Below the pieces are notes generated by a model that worked only from the letters and a program-made list of their open reading frames with translations, had not been told where the DNA came from and made no database searches. Made by a program: the position numbers and the translations under genes. From Ktedonosporobacter rubrisoli (lineage in GTDB: Bacteria; Chloroflexota; Ktedonobacteria; Ktedonobacterales; Ktedonobacteraceae), in the NCBI RefSeq assembly GCF_004208415.1, contig NZ_CP035758.1, forward strand, positions 4,030,001 to 4,094,000: a stretch of DNA of 64,000 nucleotides, read 5' to 3'. Positions 54,448 to 63,866 of the stretch are shown piece after piece. The first letter of the stretch is position 1. Each line of letters starts with the position of its first letter.

Positions 54448-54912
54448 ATGCAAGAAGAACTGACTATTCAAGAAGTCGCGACGCGTACAGGTCTGAGTGT
54501 CTACGCACTGCGCTACTATGAGCGCGTGGGATTACTCGATCCCGTGGGCCGTGCTAGCAGCGGCCATCGTCGCTACACAAGTGATGACCTCACCTGGATC
54601 TCATTCTTGCAATGCTTACGCACAACAGGCATGTCTATCCGCCAAATGCAAACATTCGCAGATTTGAGGAGACAAGGCGATCCCTCGGCGCGCAAACGCC
54701 TGGAGTTCCTTGAGTGCCATGAGCAACAGGTACAGAAACATCTGGATGAGCTAGAACGCAATCTTGTCGTCATCAGGCGCAAGATTGAGCGCCATAAAGC
54801 AATGCTGGCAAACGAGCAGATAGAGGCAGAGCATGGTAATGATATGCCAGAATTTAAAGTCTTCTCTGGTTCTAACGCATACCTGTCAGGGCATGCAGCA
54901 GGAAATAGATAG
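54448..54912 (+). CDS. MerR family transcriptional regulator
   Basis: A 154-residue regulator. The winged helix is at residues 5-75 (LTIQEVATRTGLSVYALRYY and ASSGHRRYTSDDLTWISFLQ), and a coiled coil is at 85-125; there is no cysteine cluster, so it is not a metal sensor. The pattern CLRTTGMSIRQMQTFADLRR and the following helix is that of the AdhR/HCH subgroup that answers aldehydes or other electrophiles. The ATG at 54448 lies at the predicted transcription start; no ribosome site is present. The 3' end overlaps the convergent pit gene by 41 bases. Confidence 0.88.
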   Translation: MQEELTIQEVATRTGLSVYALRYYERVGLLDPVGRASSGHRRYTSDDLTWISFLQCLRTTGMSIRQMQTFADLRRQGDPSARKRLEFLECHEQQVQKHLDELERNLVVIRRKIERHKAMLANEQIEAEHGNDMPEFKVFSGSNAYLSGHAAGNR

Positions 54913-55882
54913 CCCAGCCAAGAAAAATACACACGGGAAGGGTTACCACCCAGGCAATAACAATGCTTCCAGCTACGCCCCAACGTACGGCAGATAAGCG
55001 CCTGGTTGCTCCCACACCCATAATGGCTGAAGAGAGAACATGGGTTGTGGAGACGGGAATACCCAGGCGGCTGGCAATCTCGATGATAGCCGCAGCAGCA
55101 GTCTCTACCGCGAAGCCATTAATCGGACGCAGCTCGACAACCTTGAGCCCTACAGTTTTCACGACGCGCCAGCCACCAATACATGTGCCCAGGCCCATGG
55201 AAGTTGCCGCAGCCAGGATTACCCATAATGGCACACTCCACTGGCTTCCAGTCCAGCCATAGTAGCTGGCCAGCGCCATCGTAATAATGCCCATCGTCTT
55301 CTGCGCATCGTTGCCCCCATGACTGAAGGCCACCCAGGCCGCAGAGAGGATCTGCAAGCGTCCAAAGATGCGCGTAACCAGCTGGGGACGCATGCGGGCA
55401 AAAAGCCAGAGGAGCAGGAGCATAACCAGGAGAGCGCCCACAAAGCCAAGCAGCGGCGAGAAAACCAGGCCCTGCAAGGTTTTAGAGATCCCGCCAAATT
55501 CGATAGACTGCCAGCCAGCAGCCGCAACGCCCGCCCCCACAATCGAAAAGATGAGGGCATGGCTGGAACTTGAAGGTATGCCAAAGCGCCAGGTGATCAA
55601 ATCCCAGATGATGGCCGCCAGCAAGGCAGCAATGACCAGCAGTTGTGTACCAACGCCAGGAGGCACTATACCCTTCCCTATGGTGCTAGCAACAGCTGTA
55701 CCGGTCAAAGCGCCAACCACGTTAAGCACAGCTGCCATAAGCACAGCTGTTCCCGGCTTGAGCACTCGTGTCGCGACCGAAGTGGCAATAGCATTAGCTG
55801 TGTCATGAAAACCATTGATAAAATCAAAGATAAGACCAATGATAACAATCAATACAAGCATGAAGAGTGCGGTATCAGGCAT
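54872..55882 (-). CDS. pit: Low-affinity inorganic phosphate transporter, PiT family
   Basis: A 336-residue membrane protein of about ten helices. The two PiT repeats carry FDFINGFHDTANAIAT near the N-terminus and AFSHGGNDAQKTMGII in the middle, the anion-binding signatures of the family, plus a late SRLGIPVSTTHVLSS. It imports metal-phosphate with proton symport. The start overlaps the stop of the DUF47 gene by eight bases (ATGCCTGA), a classic coupled pair. Confidence 0.95.
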   Translation of the reverse strand: MPDTALFMLVLIVIIGLIFDFINGFHDTANAIATSVATRVLKPGTAVLMAAVLNVVGALTGTAVASTIGKGIVPPGVGTQLLVIAALLAAIIWDLITWRFGIPSSSSHALIFSIVGAGVAAAGWQSIEFGGISKTLQGLVFSPLLGFVGALLVMLLLLWLFARMRPQLVTRIFGRLQILSAAWVAFSHGGNDAQKTMGIITMALASYYGWTGSQWSVPLWVILAAATSMGLGTCIGGWRVVKTVGLKVVELRPINGFAVETAAAAIIEIASRLGIPVSTTHVLSSAIMGVGATRRLSAVRWGVAGSIVIAWVVTLPVCIFLGWAIYFLLHALTGMR

Positions 55883-56513
55883 TCTTCACCACAATCCTTT
55901 CCAACGTATCAGCGATATCCTCGGCACAGTCAGCAGCATCCTCCAATTGCTGGTAGATCTCTCCCCAGCGAGTGGCTTTGATGAGTGCATCAATATCGTG
56001 CACATCATCGAACTGACTGGCAAGGGCCTGATCAAGAACATCGTCGGCCTCACCCTCAAGCCGATTGATATCTATTGAGCACTGGAGCAACTTGTCCCAG
56101 TGCCGCCTGTTCTCTAACAAGGGAACAATCTTGGCCACTAGCGTCGCCTGTTGATCAATGATACTGGCTAGATGACGAGCAAACTCAGTTGGTTGATCGA
56201 TATGGTAAAGCCTGATGCGTCTGGTGGCCTCTTCAATGGAATCTACAAAGTCATCGAGCTTACTGGCCAGATCGGTGATATCCTCACGATCAAGCGGCGT
56301 CACGAATGTACTGTAGAGCGCCTTGAAGATCTGATGAGTAATCTCATCGCCCTTGCGTTCAAGGTCGCGTACCCGTCGAGCCTTCTCCTCAATATCTCTG
56401 TAGTTCTCAAGCAGTTCACATAGAGCCTGGGCTACCGCCGAAGCGTTCTCGGCCGCCTGACGAAAGTAGTCGAAAAATCGCTCATCCCGAGGAAGGAAGC
56501 GCGCTAATACCAT
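55875..56513 (-). CDS. DUF47/PhoU-like phosphate transport regulator
   Basis: A 212-residue all-helical protein starting LARFLPRDERFFDYFRQAAE. The metal-cluster motifs of PhoU-type proteins occur as DLERKGDEITHQIF and REDITDLASKLDDFVDSIEE, with a mirrored pair around EGEADDVLDQAL. DUF47 proteins are encoded next to Pit transporters and control or assist them. It is the first gene of the pair. Confidence 0.93.
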   Translation of the reverse strand: MVLARFLPRDERFFDYFRQAAENASAVAQALCELLENYRDIEEKARRVRDLERKGDEITHQIFKALYSTFVTPLDREDITDLASKLDDFVDSIEEATRRIRLYHIDQPTEFARHLASIIDQQATLVAKIVPLLENRRHWDKLLQCSIDINRLEGEADDVLDQALASQFDDVHDIDALIKATRWGEIYQQLEDAADCAEDIADTLERIVVKNA

Positions 56514-56747
56514 TCTGGCTCCCCCTTCTGGTCCATCTTTTTCTTGTTCTTATTTGCCTATACGTCGTACTTTTGATCATGGTTTCACTGTTTGAAAACT
56601 ACGCTCTCTTCAAACCTCACTTTAGCCCATCATCTACTGATCGGGCTCACCCCTCCTCTCTACCACGCTTTTAGGCTCTATTTCCAATACTAGCTGCTAT
56701 TACTATTCAAAAATTCAGCCTGTCAGGGCCTGGCTTTAATCCAGCCA
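56514..56747. other. Divergent intergenic region
   Basis: With the leader to 56849 this forms a 336-base gap between divergent genes. It should contain the DUF47-pit promoter on the minus strand, but I could not assign boxes or a Pho box. Confidence 0.35.
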
Positions 56748-56776
56748 TTGACACAATTGCGACAAGTTTCTATCTT
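56748..56776 (+). promoter_or_regulatory. Sigma-70 promoter
   Basis: TTGACA, 17 bases, TATCTT. The start near 56783 gives a 65-base leader for the membrane-protein gene and shows that the longer open frame beginning at 56748 cannot be translated from its first codon. Confidence 0.7.
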
Positions 56777-56849
56777 TTATGAGACACAGGTACCTCTACA
56801 ATACAAAGTGAAGACAAGATTGCCCTTCAAGCAGGAAAGGACTAACTTG

Positions 56850-57923
56850 ATGGAAGCAAATACCCATAGCATAAACCCGGGTTCACTACCACGCTGGCCG
56901 GGCTTGATAGCATCCCTGGCCGGCCTCTGGTCCTTGCTCTATGGAGCTGCTCACCTCTACTGGCTGTTCGGGGGAGACGGCTACCCCTTCAAGCACCAGG
57001 CAAATCTTGGTCTGTTCTCGGCAATGATTACTTACCTACCAAGAGAGCTTGGTGCTGCCCTATTCGTCGGGCTCTGCCTGCTGGGTATATTCGCCAGCAT
57101 TGCCATGCAACAGGGCAGGAGCAAAAGCATTCTGCGTCGCTTGCTTCCGCTTTACGCCTGGGGCATGGCCGCCGCGCTTCTCCTCTTTGTGCCAGATATT
57201 GATCTTATTTCAACGATGGCCTATGTCTTTAGAGGAGAATTTGGCTGGAGCTGGCCGCTCACCAATCAAGTCATCTGTATTATTGGCGCCTTTTGTTGGG
57301 GCTTTACAGCCCTTGCCTATCAGCGCCGAACTCGCCAGGCCTGCGAATATTGCGGCAGGAGTTCAGAATCCCAGGAATTTATTCTTGTACGTTGGGGAAG
57401 TTTGCTCACTTATCTCGCCGCACTAGCACCTTTGCCCTATACTATCTTTCGTTGGGGCCAGGCCTTCGGCATCCCTATCGGTGCCAATCCCACCTACATG
57501 CAGCAGTTCAATACTCAGTTTAGCCTCACTGCCCTGGTCTTTGGAGCCGTCTGCGCGGGTGGTGGCCTCCTGACATTAGGTTTGATCCAGCCCTGGGGAG
57601 AGAGATTTCCACGCTGGTTTCCCTTCATCAGAGGCAAGCGCGTCCCCATCCTTCTGGCTGTAATCCCGGCTTCCCTGGTAGCCATTGCCGCCACGGCTGC
57701 CGGTCTTATCTTTACTTTCTCTTTCTGTGTAGTCACACTTCACCTCAGTCCGCCCGATGTTATACAGCTCGATCCAAACATAATCTTGGGTACCATAGGA
57801 CCAATGCTGCTCTGGATTCCTTGGGGCATACTGCTTGGCCTGGCAACGATTGCCTACTACTATCGCCGACGAGGCCCATGCATTCACTGTGGAAGGGGAG
57901 CAACGCCGAAAGCGATAGCGTGA
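56850..57923 (+). CDS. Polytopic membrane protein with two CxxC knuckles
   Basis: A 357-residue protein with about eight membrane helices. Two short zinc-knuckle-like segments, CEYCGRSSES (about residue 169) and CIHCGRGA at the C-terminus, sit in loops of the same sidedness, probably cytoplasmic, and could form a single site. AAGGA lies eight bases before the ATG at 56850. No family is recognised; the gene is transcribed alone from a good promoter. Confidence 0.8.
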   Translation: MEANTHSINPGSLPRWPGLIASLAGLWSLLYGAAHLYWLFGGDGYPFKHQANLGLFSAMITYLPRELGAALFVGLCLLGIFASIAMQQGRSKSILRRLLPLYAWGMAAALLLFVPDIDLISTMAYVFRGEFGWSWPLTNQVICIIGAFCWGFTALAYQRRTRQACEYCGRSSESQEFILVRWGSLLTYLAALAPLPYTIFRWGQAFGIPIGANPTYMQQFNTQFSLTALVFGAVCAGGGLLTLGLIQPWGERFPRWFPFIRGKRVPILLAVIPASLVAIAATAAGLIFTFSFCVVTLHLSPPDVIQLDPNIILGTIGPMLLWIPWGILLGLATIAYYYRRRGPCIHCGRGATPKAIA

Positions 57924-58070
57924 AGGTAATCCCCTGCTCTCGCTGCAGGACTTTCATGAAACCTGATGAGAAGAGCAATCGTGTACTCTATGCTAAGTAG
58001 TTCTGCTAACTCTATGGGGATTTAATTTATATATTATACTAATATGTAGTAAGTAACATAGCGATCGTCT

Positions 58071-58106
58071 CTCTGCTGAAGGTGCAAGTACTGTTCTTCA
58101 GCAGAG
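58071..58106 (+). terminator. Hairpin between membrane-protein and GH65 genes
   Basis: Perfect 11-bp arms CTCTGCTGAAG / CTTCAGCAGAG with a 14-base loop. No U-run follows, so it may be an attenuator-like stem in the GH65 leader instead of a terminator. Confidence 0.5.
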
Positions 58107-58193
58107 AATATTGCTGTACTGACCCCAAATAGACACCATCAGGTTACTGCACATATATCAACGCGTAGGTAGTGCAAAACGGAGGAAATAACC

Positions 58194-60554
58194 ATGATCG
58201 AGCATCCTGCCTTTACAGTTGAGGATTGGAACGTCCACGAGACTGACTTACATCTCGATGTTCTGGCCCAGACGGAATCTATTTTTGCCCTCTCTAACGG
58301 ACACATTGGATTGCGGGGCAACTTCGATGAAGGGGAGCCACATGGCCTTCCTGGCACATATCTCAATTCTTTCTACGAGTTTTATCCCTTGCCCTACGCG
58401 GAAGTAGCCTACGGTTATCCCGAGTCTGGACAGACCATTATCAATGTCACCAACGGCAAGCTCATCCGTCTACAGGTCGACGACGAACCTTTCGATGTAC
58501 GCTATGGCACGCTACATGAACACGAGCGGATTCTTGATCTACGCAACGGAGTACTTCGACGCAACGTTCTTTGGACCTCACCAGTAGGGCGTACGATCAA
58601 AGTCTCTTCTGTACGCCTCGTCTCATTCACGCAGCGCGCCATTGCCGCAATTAGTTATGAGGTTGAACCAATCGATGGACCCGCACGCATTGTGCTTCAA
58701 TCGGAACTAGTGGCCAATGAGGAACTCCCCAACCGCAGCCAGGACCCTAGAGCTTCCAATACGCTCTCTTCTCCTCTTGTAAGCGAGGAGCACCAGACCC
58801 GAGAAACGTTTGGACTCCTGATCCATCACACACGTGTCAGCGGTCTGCGCATGGGAGCGGCAATGGAACACAATATCGAAGGACCTGAGGAGATGACGGT
58901 TGAACCCGAAAGTTCTCCAGATATTGCCCGCGTGACTATTACAGCCTATTTGAAGCCGGGAGAGCATTTGCGAATTATTAAGTTTCTCGCCTATGGTTGG
59001 TCTAGCCTGCGCTCACGACCGGCTATCCACGATCAGGTCATGGCCGCCCTATCATCAGCACGCCTGACTGGCTGGGAGGGGCTGCTTGCTGAGCAGCGCA
59101 CCTATCTTGATGACTTCTGGTCACACGCAGACGTCGAGCTTGAGGGAGATCCACAAATTCAACAAGCAGTTCGCTTCGCCCTCTTCCATGTCTTGCAAGC
59201 TGGTGCACGCGGAGAACGTCGCCCCATTCCAGCCAAGGGGTTAACGGGGCCTGGCTATGATGGCCATGCTTTCTGGGATACAGAGACATTTGTGCTGCCA
59301 GTGCTCACGCTAACCCAACCTTCCGCTTCTGCCGATGTATTGCGCTGGCGCTACTCGATTCTTGAGAAGGCAAGAGCACGCGCTCACCAGCTTGGTTTTC
59401 GCGGCGCAGCCTTCCCCTGGCGCACTATTACTGGCGAAGAAGGCTCAGGATATTGGCCCGCAAGCACTGCCGCCTTCCATATCAATGCGGATATCGCCCA
59501 CGCGGTAACCAGCTATGTTGGGGCCACAGGAGATAACACGTTTGAAGAAGAAACTGGCCTTGCTCTGCTCGTCGAGACCGCACGCTTGTGGCGCTCAATT
59601 GGCTATGAAGACACGCTAGGTCGCTTCCGCATTGATGGGGTTACCGGCCCTGATGAGTACAGTGCGATTGCCGATAACAACGTGTATACAAACCTCATGG
59701 CACAGCACAACTTGCGCGCGGCAGCAGAGGCGGTCAAGCGCCATCCCGAAGCTGCCCAAGCGCTGGGAGTAGATGCCGATGAAACTAACAGCTGGCTCAA
59801 GGCGGCCAATTGCATGCTTATCCCCTACGATGAGGGCCTGGGCGTAACTCCACAAGATGATGCCTTCACTGACCATGAGGTCTGGAACTTCGCCGCTACC
59901 AGTCCGGAGCAATATCCCTTGTTTCTACATTTCCCTTATTTTGATCTCTACCGCAAGCAAGTCATCAAACAGGCCGATCTTGTGCTTGCTATGCAGCTTC
60001 ACAGCAACGCATTTACAGCCGAGCAGAAAGCCCGTAACTTTGCCTATTACGAGGCGCTCACAGTACGCGATTCCTCACTATCAGCGGCTACACAAGCCGT
60101 GCTGGCTGCCGAAGTAGGGCAGCTCCAGCTTGCCTACGACTATCTTGGCGAGGCTGCGCTCATGGATATCGACGATCTTGAGCATAACACACGCGATGGG
60201 CTCCATATTGCCTCGCTAGCCGGAAGCTGGATAGCTCTAGTTGCTGGATTTGGCGGCATGCGCACACAAAATAGCAAGATCTCTTTCTCGCCACGACTCC
60301 CAAAGGGCATTTCACGCCTGGCTTTCTATATCTTATTCAGGGATCGCCGCTTGCGCATTGAAGTAAGAGAGACAGAGGCTACTTACTATTTGCTCTCTGG
60401 CTCTCCCCTGCAAACATGGCATCATGGCGAAGAGATACAGCTCTCGCTCAATAACCCACTCTCCCGCCCTATTCCACCTATACAGCCAGGACCACAACCT
60501 GAGCAACCTGCAGGCCGGGCGCCAATGCCTCGCGGCCAGCATAAGGCTCCCTGA
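58194..60554 (+). CDS. Glycoside hydrolase family 65 disaccharide phosphorylase
   Basis: A 786-residue GH65 protein: N-terminal beta-sandwich (1-270), linker, (alpha/alpha)6 barrel with the general-acid Glu488 in TGPDEYSAIADNNVYTN, GHAFWDTETFVLPVL for sugar binding, and the phosphate-site region RDGLHIASLAGSWIALV. It probably phosphorolyses an alpha-linked glucose disaccharide (maltose, trehalose, kojibiose or nigerose) to beta-glucose 1-phosphate. The choice cannot be made from sequence alone. A beta-phosphoglucomutase gene, often adjacent, is absent. GGAGG precedes the ATG. The C-terminal 35 residues are proline-rich and probably disordered. Confidence 0.92.
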   Translation: MIEHPAFTVEDWNVHETDLHLDVLAQTESIFALSNGHIGLRGNFDEGEPHGLPGTYLNSFYEFYPLPYAEVAYGYPESGQTIINVTNGKLIRLQVDDEPFDVRYGTLHEHERILDLRNGVLRRNVLWTSPVGRTIKVSSVRLVSFTQRAIAAISYEVEPIDGPARIVLQSELVANEELPNRSQDPRASNTLSSPLVSEEHQTRETFGLLIHHTRVSGLRMGAAMEHNIEGPEEMTVEPESSPDIARVTITAYLKPGEHLRIIKFLAYGWSSLRSRPAIHDQVMAALSSARLTGWEGLLAEQRTYLDDFWSHADVELEGDPQIQQAVRFALFHVLQAGARGERRPIPAKGLTGPGYDGHAFWDTETFVLPVLTLTQPSASADVLRWRYSILEKARARAHQLGFRGAAFPWRTITGEEGSGYWPASTAAFHINADIAHAVTSYVGATGDNTFEEETGLALLVETARLWRSIGYEDTLGRFRIDGVTGPDEYSAIADNNVYTNLMAQHNLRAAAEAVKRHPEAAQALGVDADETNSWLKAANCMLIPYDEGLGVTPQDDAFTDHEVWNFAATSPEQYPLFLHFPYFDLYRKQVIKQADLVLAMQLHSNAFTAEQKARNFAYYEALTVRDSSLSAATQAVLAAEVGQLQLAYDYLGEAALMDIDDLEHNTRDGLHIASLAGSWIALVAGFGGMRTQNSKISFSPRLPKGISRLAFYILFRDRRLRIEVRETEATYYLLSGSPLQTWHHGEEIQLSLNNPLSRPIPPIQPGPQPEQPAGRAPMPRGQHKAP

Positions 60555-60637
60555 TGACCAATATCGGCTTGCATGCCCCAGGCGATTTGCAATCTGAGCG
60601 CCAGGTCCCTGATTTCCTCTTTTAGGGCCTTAGAGCA

Positions 60638-60672
60638 GGTGGGATAAAAGGCTAAAAGTAACTTATCCCGCC
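60638..60672 (+). terminator. Hairpin after the GH65 gene
   Basis: Arms GGTGGGATAA and TTATCCCGCC, 9 of 10 paired (the odd pair is G-U capable), 84 bases after the stop; only a short, interrupted U-run follows. Confidence 0.5.
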
Positions 60673-60733
60673 CAAATTGCGTTTCTACTATTGGGCTTTA
60701 CATATGCAAATAAATAATTGAGAAGAGGGTTCA

Positions 60734-63226
60734 TTGATACAAGATCTGACAGGGCAGCAGATAGGACACTATCATATCATTCAGCCTATCGAACGCGGAG
60801 GCATGGCGACTGTTTATCTCGCAAGGGATATTCATCTACGGCGCGAAGTAGCGATTAAAGTCTTCCAGGAACAGGGTGATCAGCAACATAGCAGCGAATT
60901 TTTCCAGCGGTTTACCCATGAGGCCCAGGTCGTCGCCCGTCTGGACCATCCTAATATTTTACTAGTCCACGACTATGGCGAGCAAGACCACCTCGCTTAC
61001 CTGGTCATGCCCTATCTGGCCGGGGGATCTTTAAAGCAGCTGCTCAAGGAGCGAGGCACCTTGCCTATTACAGAGGCCCTTCAGATCATTTTCCCATTAC
61101 TGGATGCACTTCATTACGCCCACGATCGCGGCCTAATTCATCGAGACATTAAGCCAGGTAACATTCTCTTCAAGAATAATCAGGTGCCAGTACTTGCCGA
61201 TTTCGGCCTGGTTAAAGAGATGGTCACGCACAACACCGACAAAGTTCCTGTACCCGGCTTCGCCATGAATAACCAGCTCCCGCTTTCGAATGGGCTCCTC
61301 ATGGGCACACCTAATTACATGGCTCCCGAACAAATACGTGGGCAAGTACAGCCCCAAAGCGATATCTATAGTCTAGGGCTGGTGCTCTATGAGATGCTTA
61401 CAGGCCAGCTTCCCTATGCAACTGAGACGCAGAACCGGGCTCTGACAATTCTTTACAAGCAGCTTTACGAGTCGCCTCGTCCCATAGTTGAGCTTAACGC
61501 ACATATTCCATCTCAGCTTGCTGCAGCCGTTATGCACGCACTACAAAAAGATGCAACCCAACGTTACCAGAGTGCGGCAGACTTTTCACAAGCATTACGT
61601 GCTATAGCCCCATTAGAGATCGATCATCCTTCTTTTGAAGCCCTTTTTCCACCTCTAGAGAGCCATACTTCCCCTATTGACCCAAACGCAACTATTCCCT
61701 TGCCGCCAGAGCAGCAAGCGGCTGCCGCATACTCCACAACACATGGACAGCAGCCTCATCCTTCAAGCAGCAATGTCTCTAAACTACTTCCGAACAAGCT
61801 TAAAGAATCCATACCTTACGGAGAACAGAATACCTCTCTCCCGACGCGCAAAAATCGTATTTCCTTTTTACTCTATGGCTTACTGACAATCTGTGTGCTA
61901 GCTGCTCTAAGTTTCGCAAGCATAGGCTTCCCAAGCATTTTCTTTCCAAAGACGAATGCACTATCAACTATGCTTCCTCCATCATGGCAACCGGCTGCTA
62001 CCGTACCAATGCCAGCAACCCAGACTAACTGCCCCCCGGCAGGCAAAGCTCGTGCCGCCGTTCTGGCCCCCTACCAGGCACAAGGGCATAACGCTATCAT
62101 CTACGCTTCCTCATTCTATGATCAGGTGGGCCGAGCACACGGCACCATCATGAGTTTCGATATCGTCAAAAGCCTGGCACATCCTATCATCACAATACCT
62201 GAGCTGATTACCAATGCCCAGGTATCTAGCGATGGACAGTGGATAATCTTCTCAACCTATAACGACAGTGCAGGAACATTGCCAACTCCCACGCGGTCAC
62301 GCATTCAACTCGTGCGCGTTGATGGGCAGGGCCTACAAACTCTCTACTGTTCGTCATCCACCGAAGCCTCCTTACAGAATCTTCTTGCTTCACCTGGAGC
62401 AAGTCTAGAGAAGGATTGGAGTCTATTTTTCGCTGATGGCTCTACCCTGATCACGCTCAATATTGCGACAGGAGAAATCCTGCAAAAGTTCAGTTCCCGG
62501 CATTCCTACCAGCCTGTTACCTGGCTAAATAATCAGGATCTTTATTTGCTCGACAATGGTACACCGGATCAGGATAATGCTGCCGCGCAATCTAAGCTGG
62601 TTCAGCTTATGCTCAATAATCCTCTACCATCTGCTGACCCCAATCTTCCAGCCGAGATACAGTTACCCGCAGCTTGCTCTGATCTTGACTTCAGCCCAGA
62701 CATGAGGACCATCTTCATAGGTCACTGCAGCGGCTCAGGCCAGAGAGATTGCAGTGGCGCGTGTACGCCCAATGCAGGGCCAAGCACTATTGCCAGTATA
62801 AAGCAGAATACTGAGAGCTTTAACTGGAATAAAGCCTCCCCTATTTTCACTAGCAGCGTACTGGCAATTACCAGAGTGCGTGCGATCACTTCTTCCAGCC
62901 TCTTGTTCCTGGTAGGCAATGATGACCTTTATAACAATCAGAATGGCATCTGGAAAATCAATGCAGATGGGAGCGGCTTGCGACAGCTAGCTGTCGAGTC
63001 ATCTGGTGTCTGTACATTCAACAGATTTTCCCAATATCCCTGGTCCAATCTTGCGAGAGATGGCAGTATGTATGCTTTCAAAACAGGCTCCCCGCAGGCT
63101 TTAGGCGAAGATAGGCTTTTTATCGGCTCTCTGCGTGGAGGCACTCCCACAGTCATTGCGGCCGACGGTAAGAACAATGTTGATCCAGGCTCACAGCTCG
63201 ATATCGCCGGCTGGACTATTATCTAA
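60734..63226 (+). CDS. Membrane Ser/Thr protein kinase with extracytoplasmic propeller-like domain
   Basis: An 830-residue Hanks-type kinase. The kinase domain covers residues 10-285: glycine loop IERGGMATVY, VAIK lysine, catalytic HRDIKPGN (about 136), DFGLVKE (about 156), GTPNYMAPEQ. A disordered, proline- and glutamine-rich linker follows, a single membrane helix is at about 376-400, and an outer domain of about 430 residues has repeated strand patterns (VSSDGQWIIFST, LDFSPDMRTIFIG) like a TolB/WD40-type propeller. The initiator appears to be TTG, after AGAGGG. It would sense an outside signal and phosphorylate inside (inference). No PASTA repeats are present. Confidence 0.92.
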   Translation: MIQDLTGQQIGHYHIIQPIERGGMATVYLARDIHLRREVAIKVFQEQGDQQHSSEFFQRFTHEAQVVARLDHPNILLVHDYGEQDHLAYLVMPYLAGGSLKQLLKERGTLPITEALQIIFPLLDALHYAHDRGLIHRDIKPGNILFKNNQVPVLADFGLVKEMVTHNTDKVPVPGFAMNNQLPLSNGLLMGTPNYMAPEQIRGQVQPQSDIYSLGLVLYEMLTGQLPYATETQNRALTILYKQLYESPRPIVELNAHIPSQLAAAVMHALQKDATQRYQSAADFSQALRAIAPLEIDHPSFEALFPPLESHTSPIDPNATIPLPPEQQAAAAYSTTHGQQPHPSSSNVSKLLPNKLKESIPYGEQNTSLPTRKNRISFLLYGLLTICVLAALSFASIGFPSIFFPKTNALSTMLPPSWQPAATVPMPATQTNCPPAGKARAAVLAPYQAQGHNAIIYASSFYDQVGRAHGTIMSFDIVKSLAHPIITIPELITNAQVSSDGQWIIFSTYNDSAGTLPTPTRSRIQLVRVDGQGLQTLYCSSSTEASLQNLLASPGASLEKDWSLFFADGSTLITLNIATGEILQKFSSRHSYQPVTWLNNQDLYLLDNGTPDQDNAAAQSKLVQLMLNNPLPSADPNLPAEIQLPAACSDLDFSPDMRTIFIGHCSGSGQRDCSGACTPNAGPSTIASIKQNTESFNWNKASPIFTSSVLAITRVRAITSSSLLFLVGNDDLYNNQNGIWKINADGSGLRQLAVESSGVCTFNRFSQYPWSNLARDGSMYAFKTGSPQALGEDRLFIGSLRGGTPTVIAADGKNNVDPGSQLDIAGWTII

Positions 63227-63494
63227 GACATCTTGTATCATCCAATACCTAAGTTGGGCAATTCCATACAGGACCCAATTCAGCAAGCTGCCAGAAAATA
63301 GATTTAAGCTCCAGTGCGCATACATAATGGGAAAGCCCATAAAGAGAGGCTATCGTCCCACTGGAGTGGAACAGAAATGAGCACGTAAACAAGAGACTGG
63401 TAGATATACTTGCCTTCATCCTTTACAATAGAGGCACGTCTGCCCAGCGGCATACACTCAATCGGATATTTCTATTGAAAGGGGTAAGATAGTT

Positions 63495-63866
63495 GTGACA
63501 TACTGTCGTGGGATCAGAGGAGCGACCACAGTAGAATGCAACAGCCGTGAGGAAATGTTGGCGGCTACCACCGAGCTGTTACAATTAATAATAGAGCGAA
63601 ATAATTTGTGCGCAGAAGATGTCGCTAGCGCTATTTTCAGTGTCACAGATGACTTGAATGCAGTATTTCCGGCTCTTGCAGCGCGCCAGCTCGGCTGGAC
63701 TTCGGTTGCGCTCTTAAATACGTGCGAGATTCCTGTGCCAGGGAGCCTGAGTAAGTGCATCCGTATTCTCCTGCATGTCAATACAGCAAAGAGTGCAGAA
63801 GAGATACAGCATGTCTATCTGCGAGAAGCGGTACAGCTACGTCCCGACCTTGGGGCAGAGTTCTAG
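63495..63866 (+). CDS. aroH: Chorismate mutase, AroH type
   Basis: A 123-residue trimeric chorismate mutase of the AroH class. The start CRGIRGATTVECNSREEML contains the active-site Arg, and VTDDLNAVFPALAARQLGW and LSKCIRILLHVN complete the site. It turns chorismate into prephenate, the Phe/Tyr branch competing with trpE for substrate. The GTG start follows AAAGGGG. No pheA or tyrA is adjacent. The end abuts the convergent gene at 63867. Confidence 0.94.
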   Translation: MTYCRGIRGATTVECNSREEMLAATTELLQLIIERNNLCAEDVASAIFSVTDDLNAVFPALAARQLGWTSVALLNTCEIPVPGSLSKCIRILLHVNTAKSAEEIQHVYLREAVQLRPDLGAEF

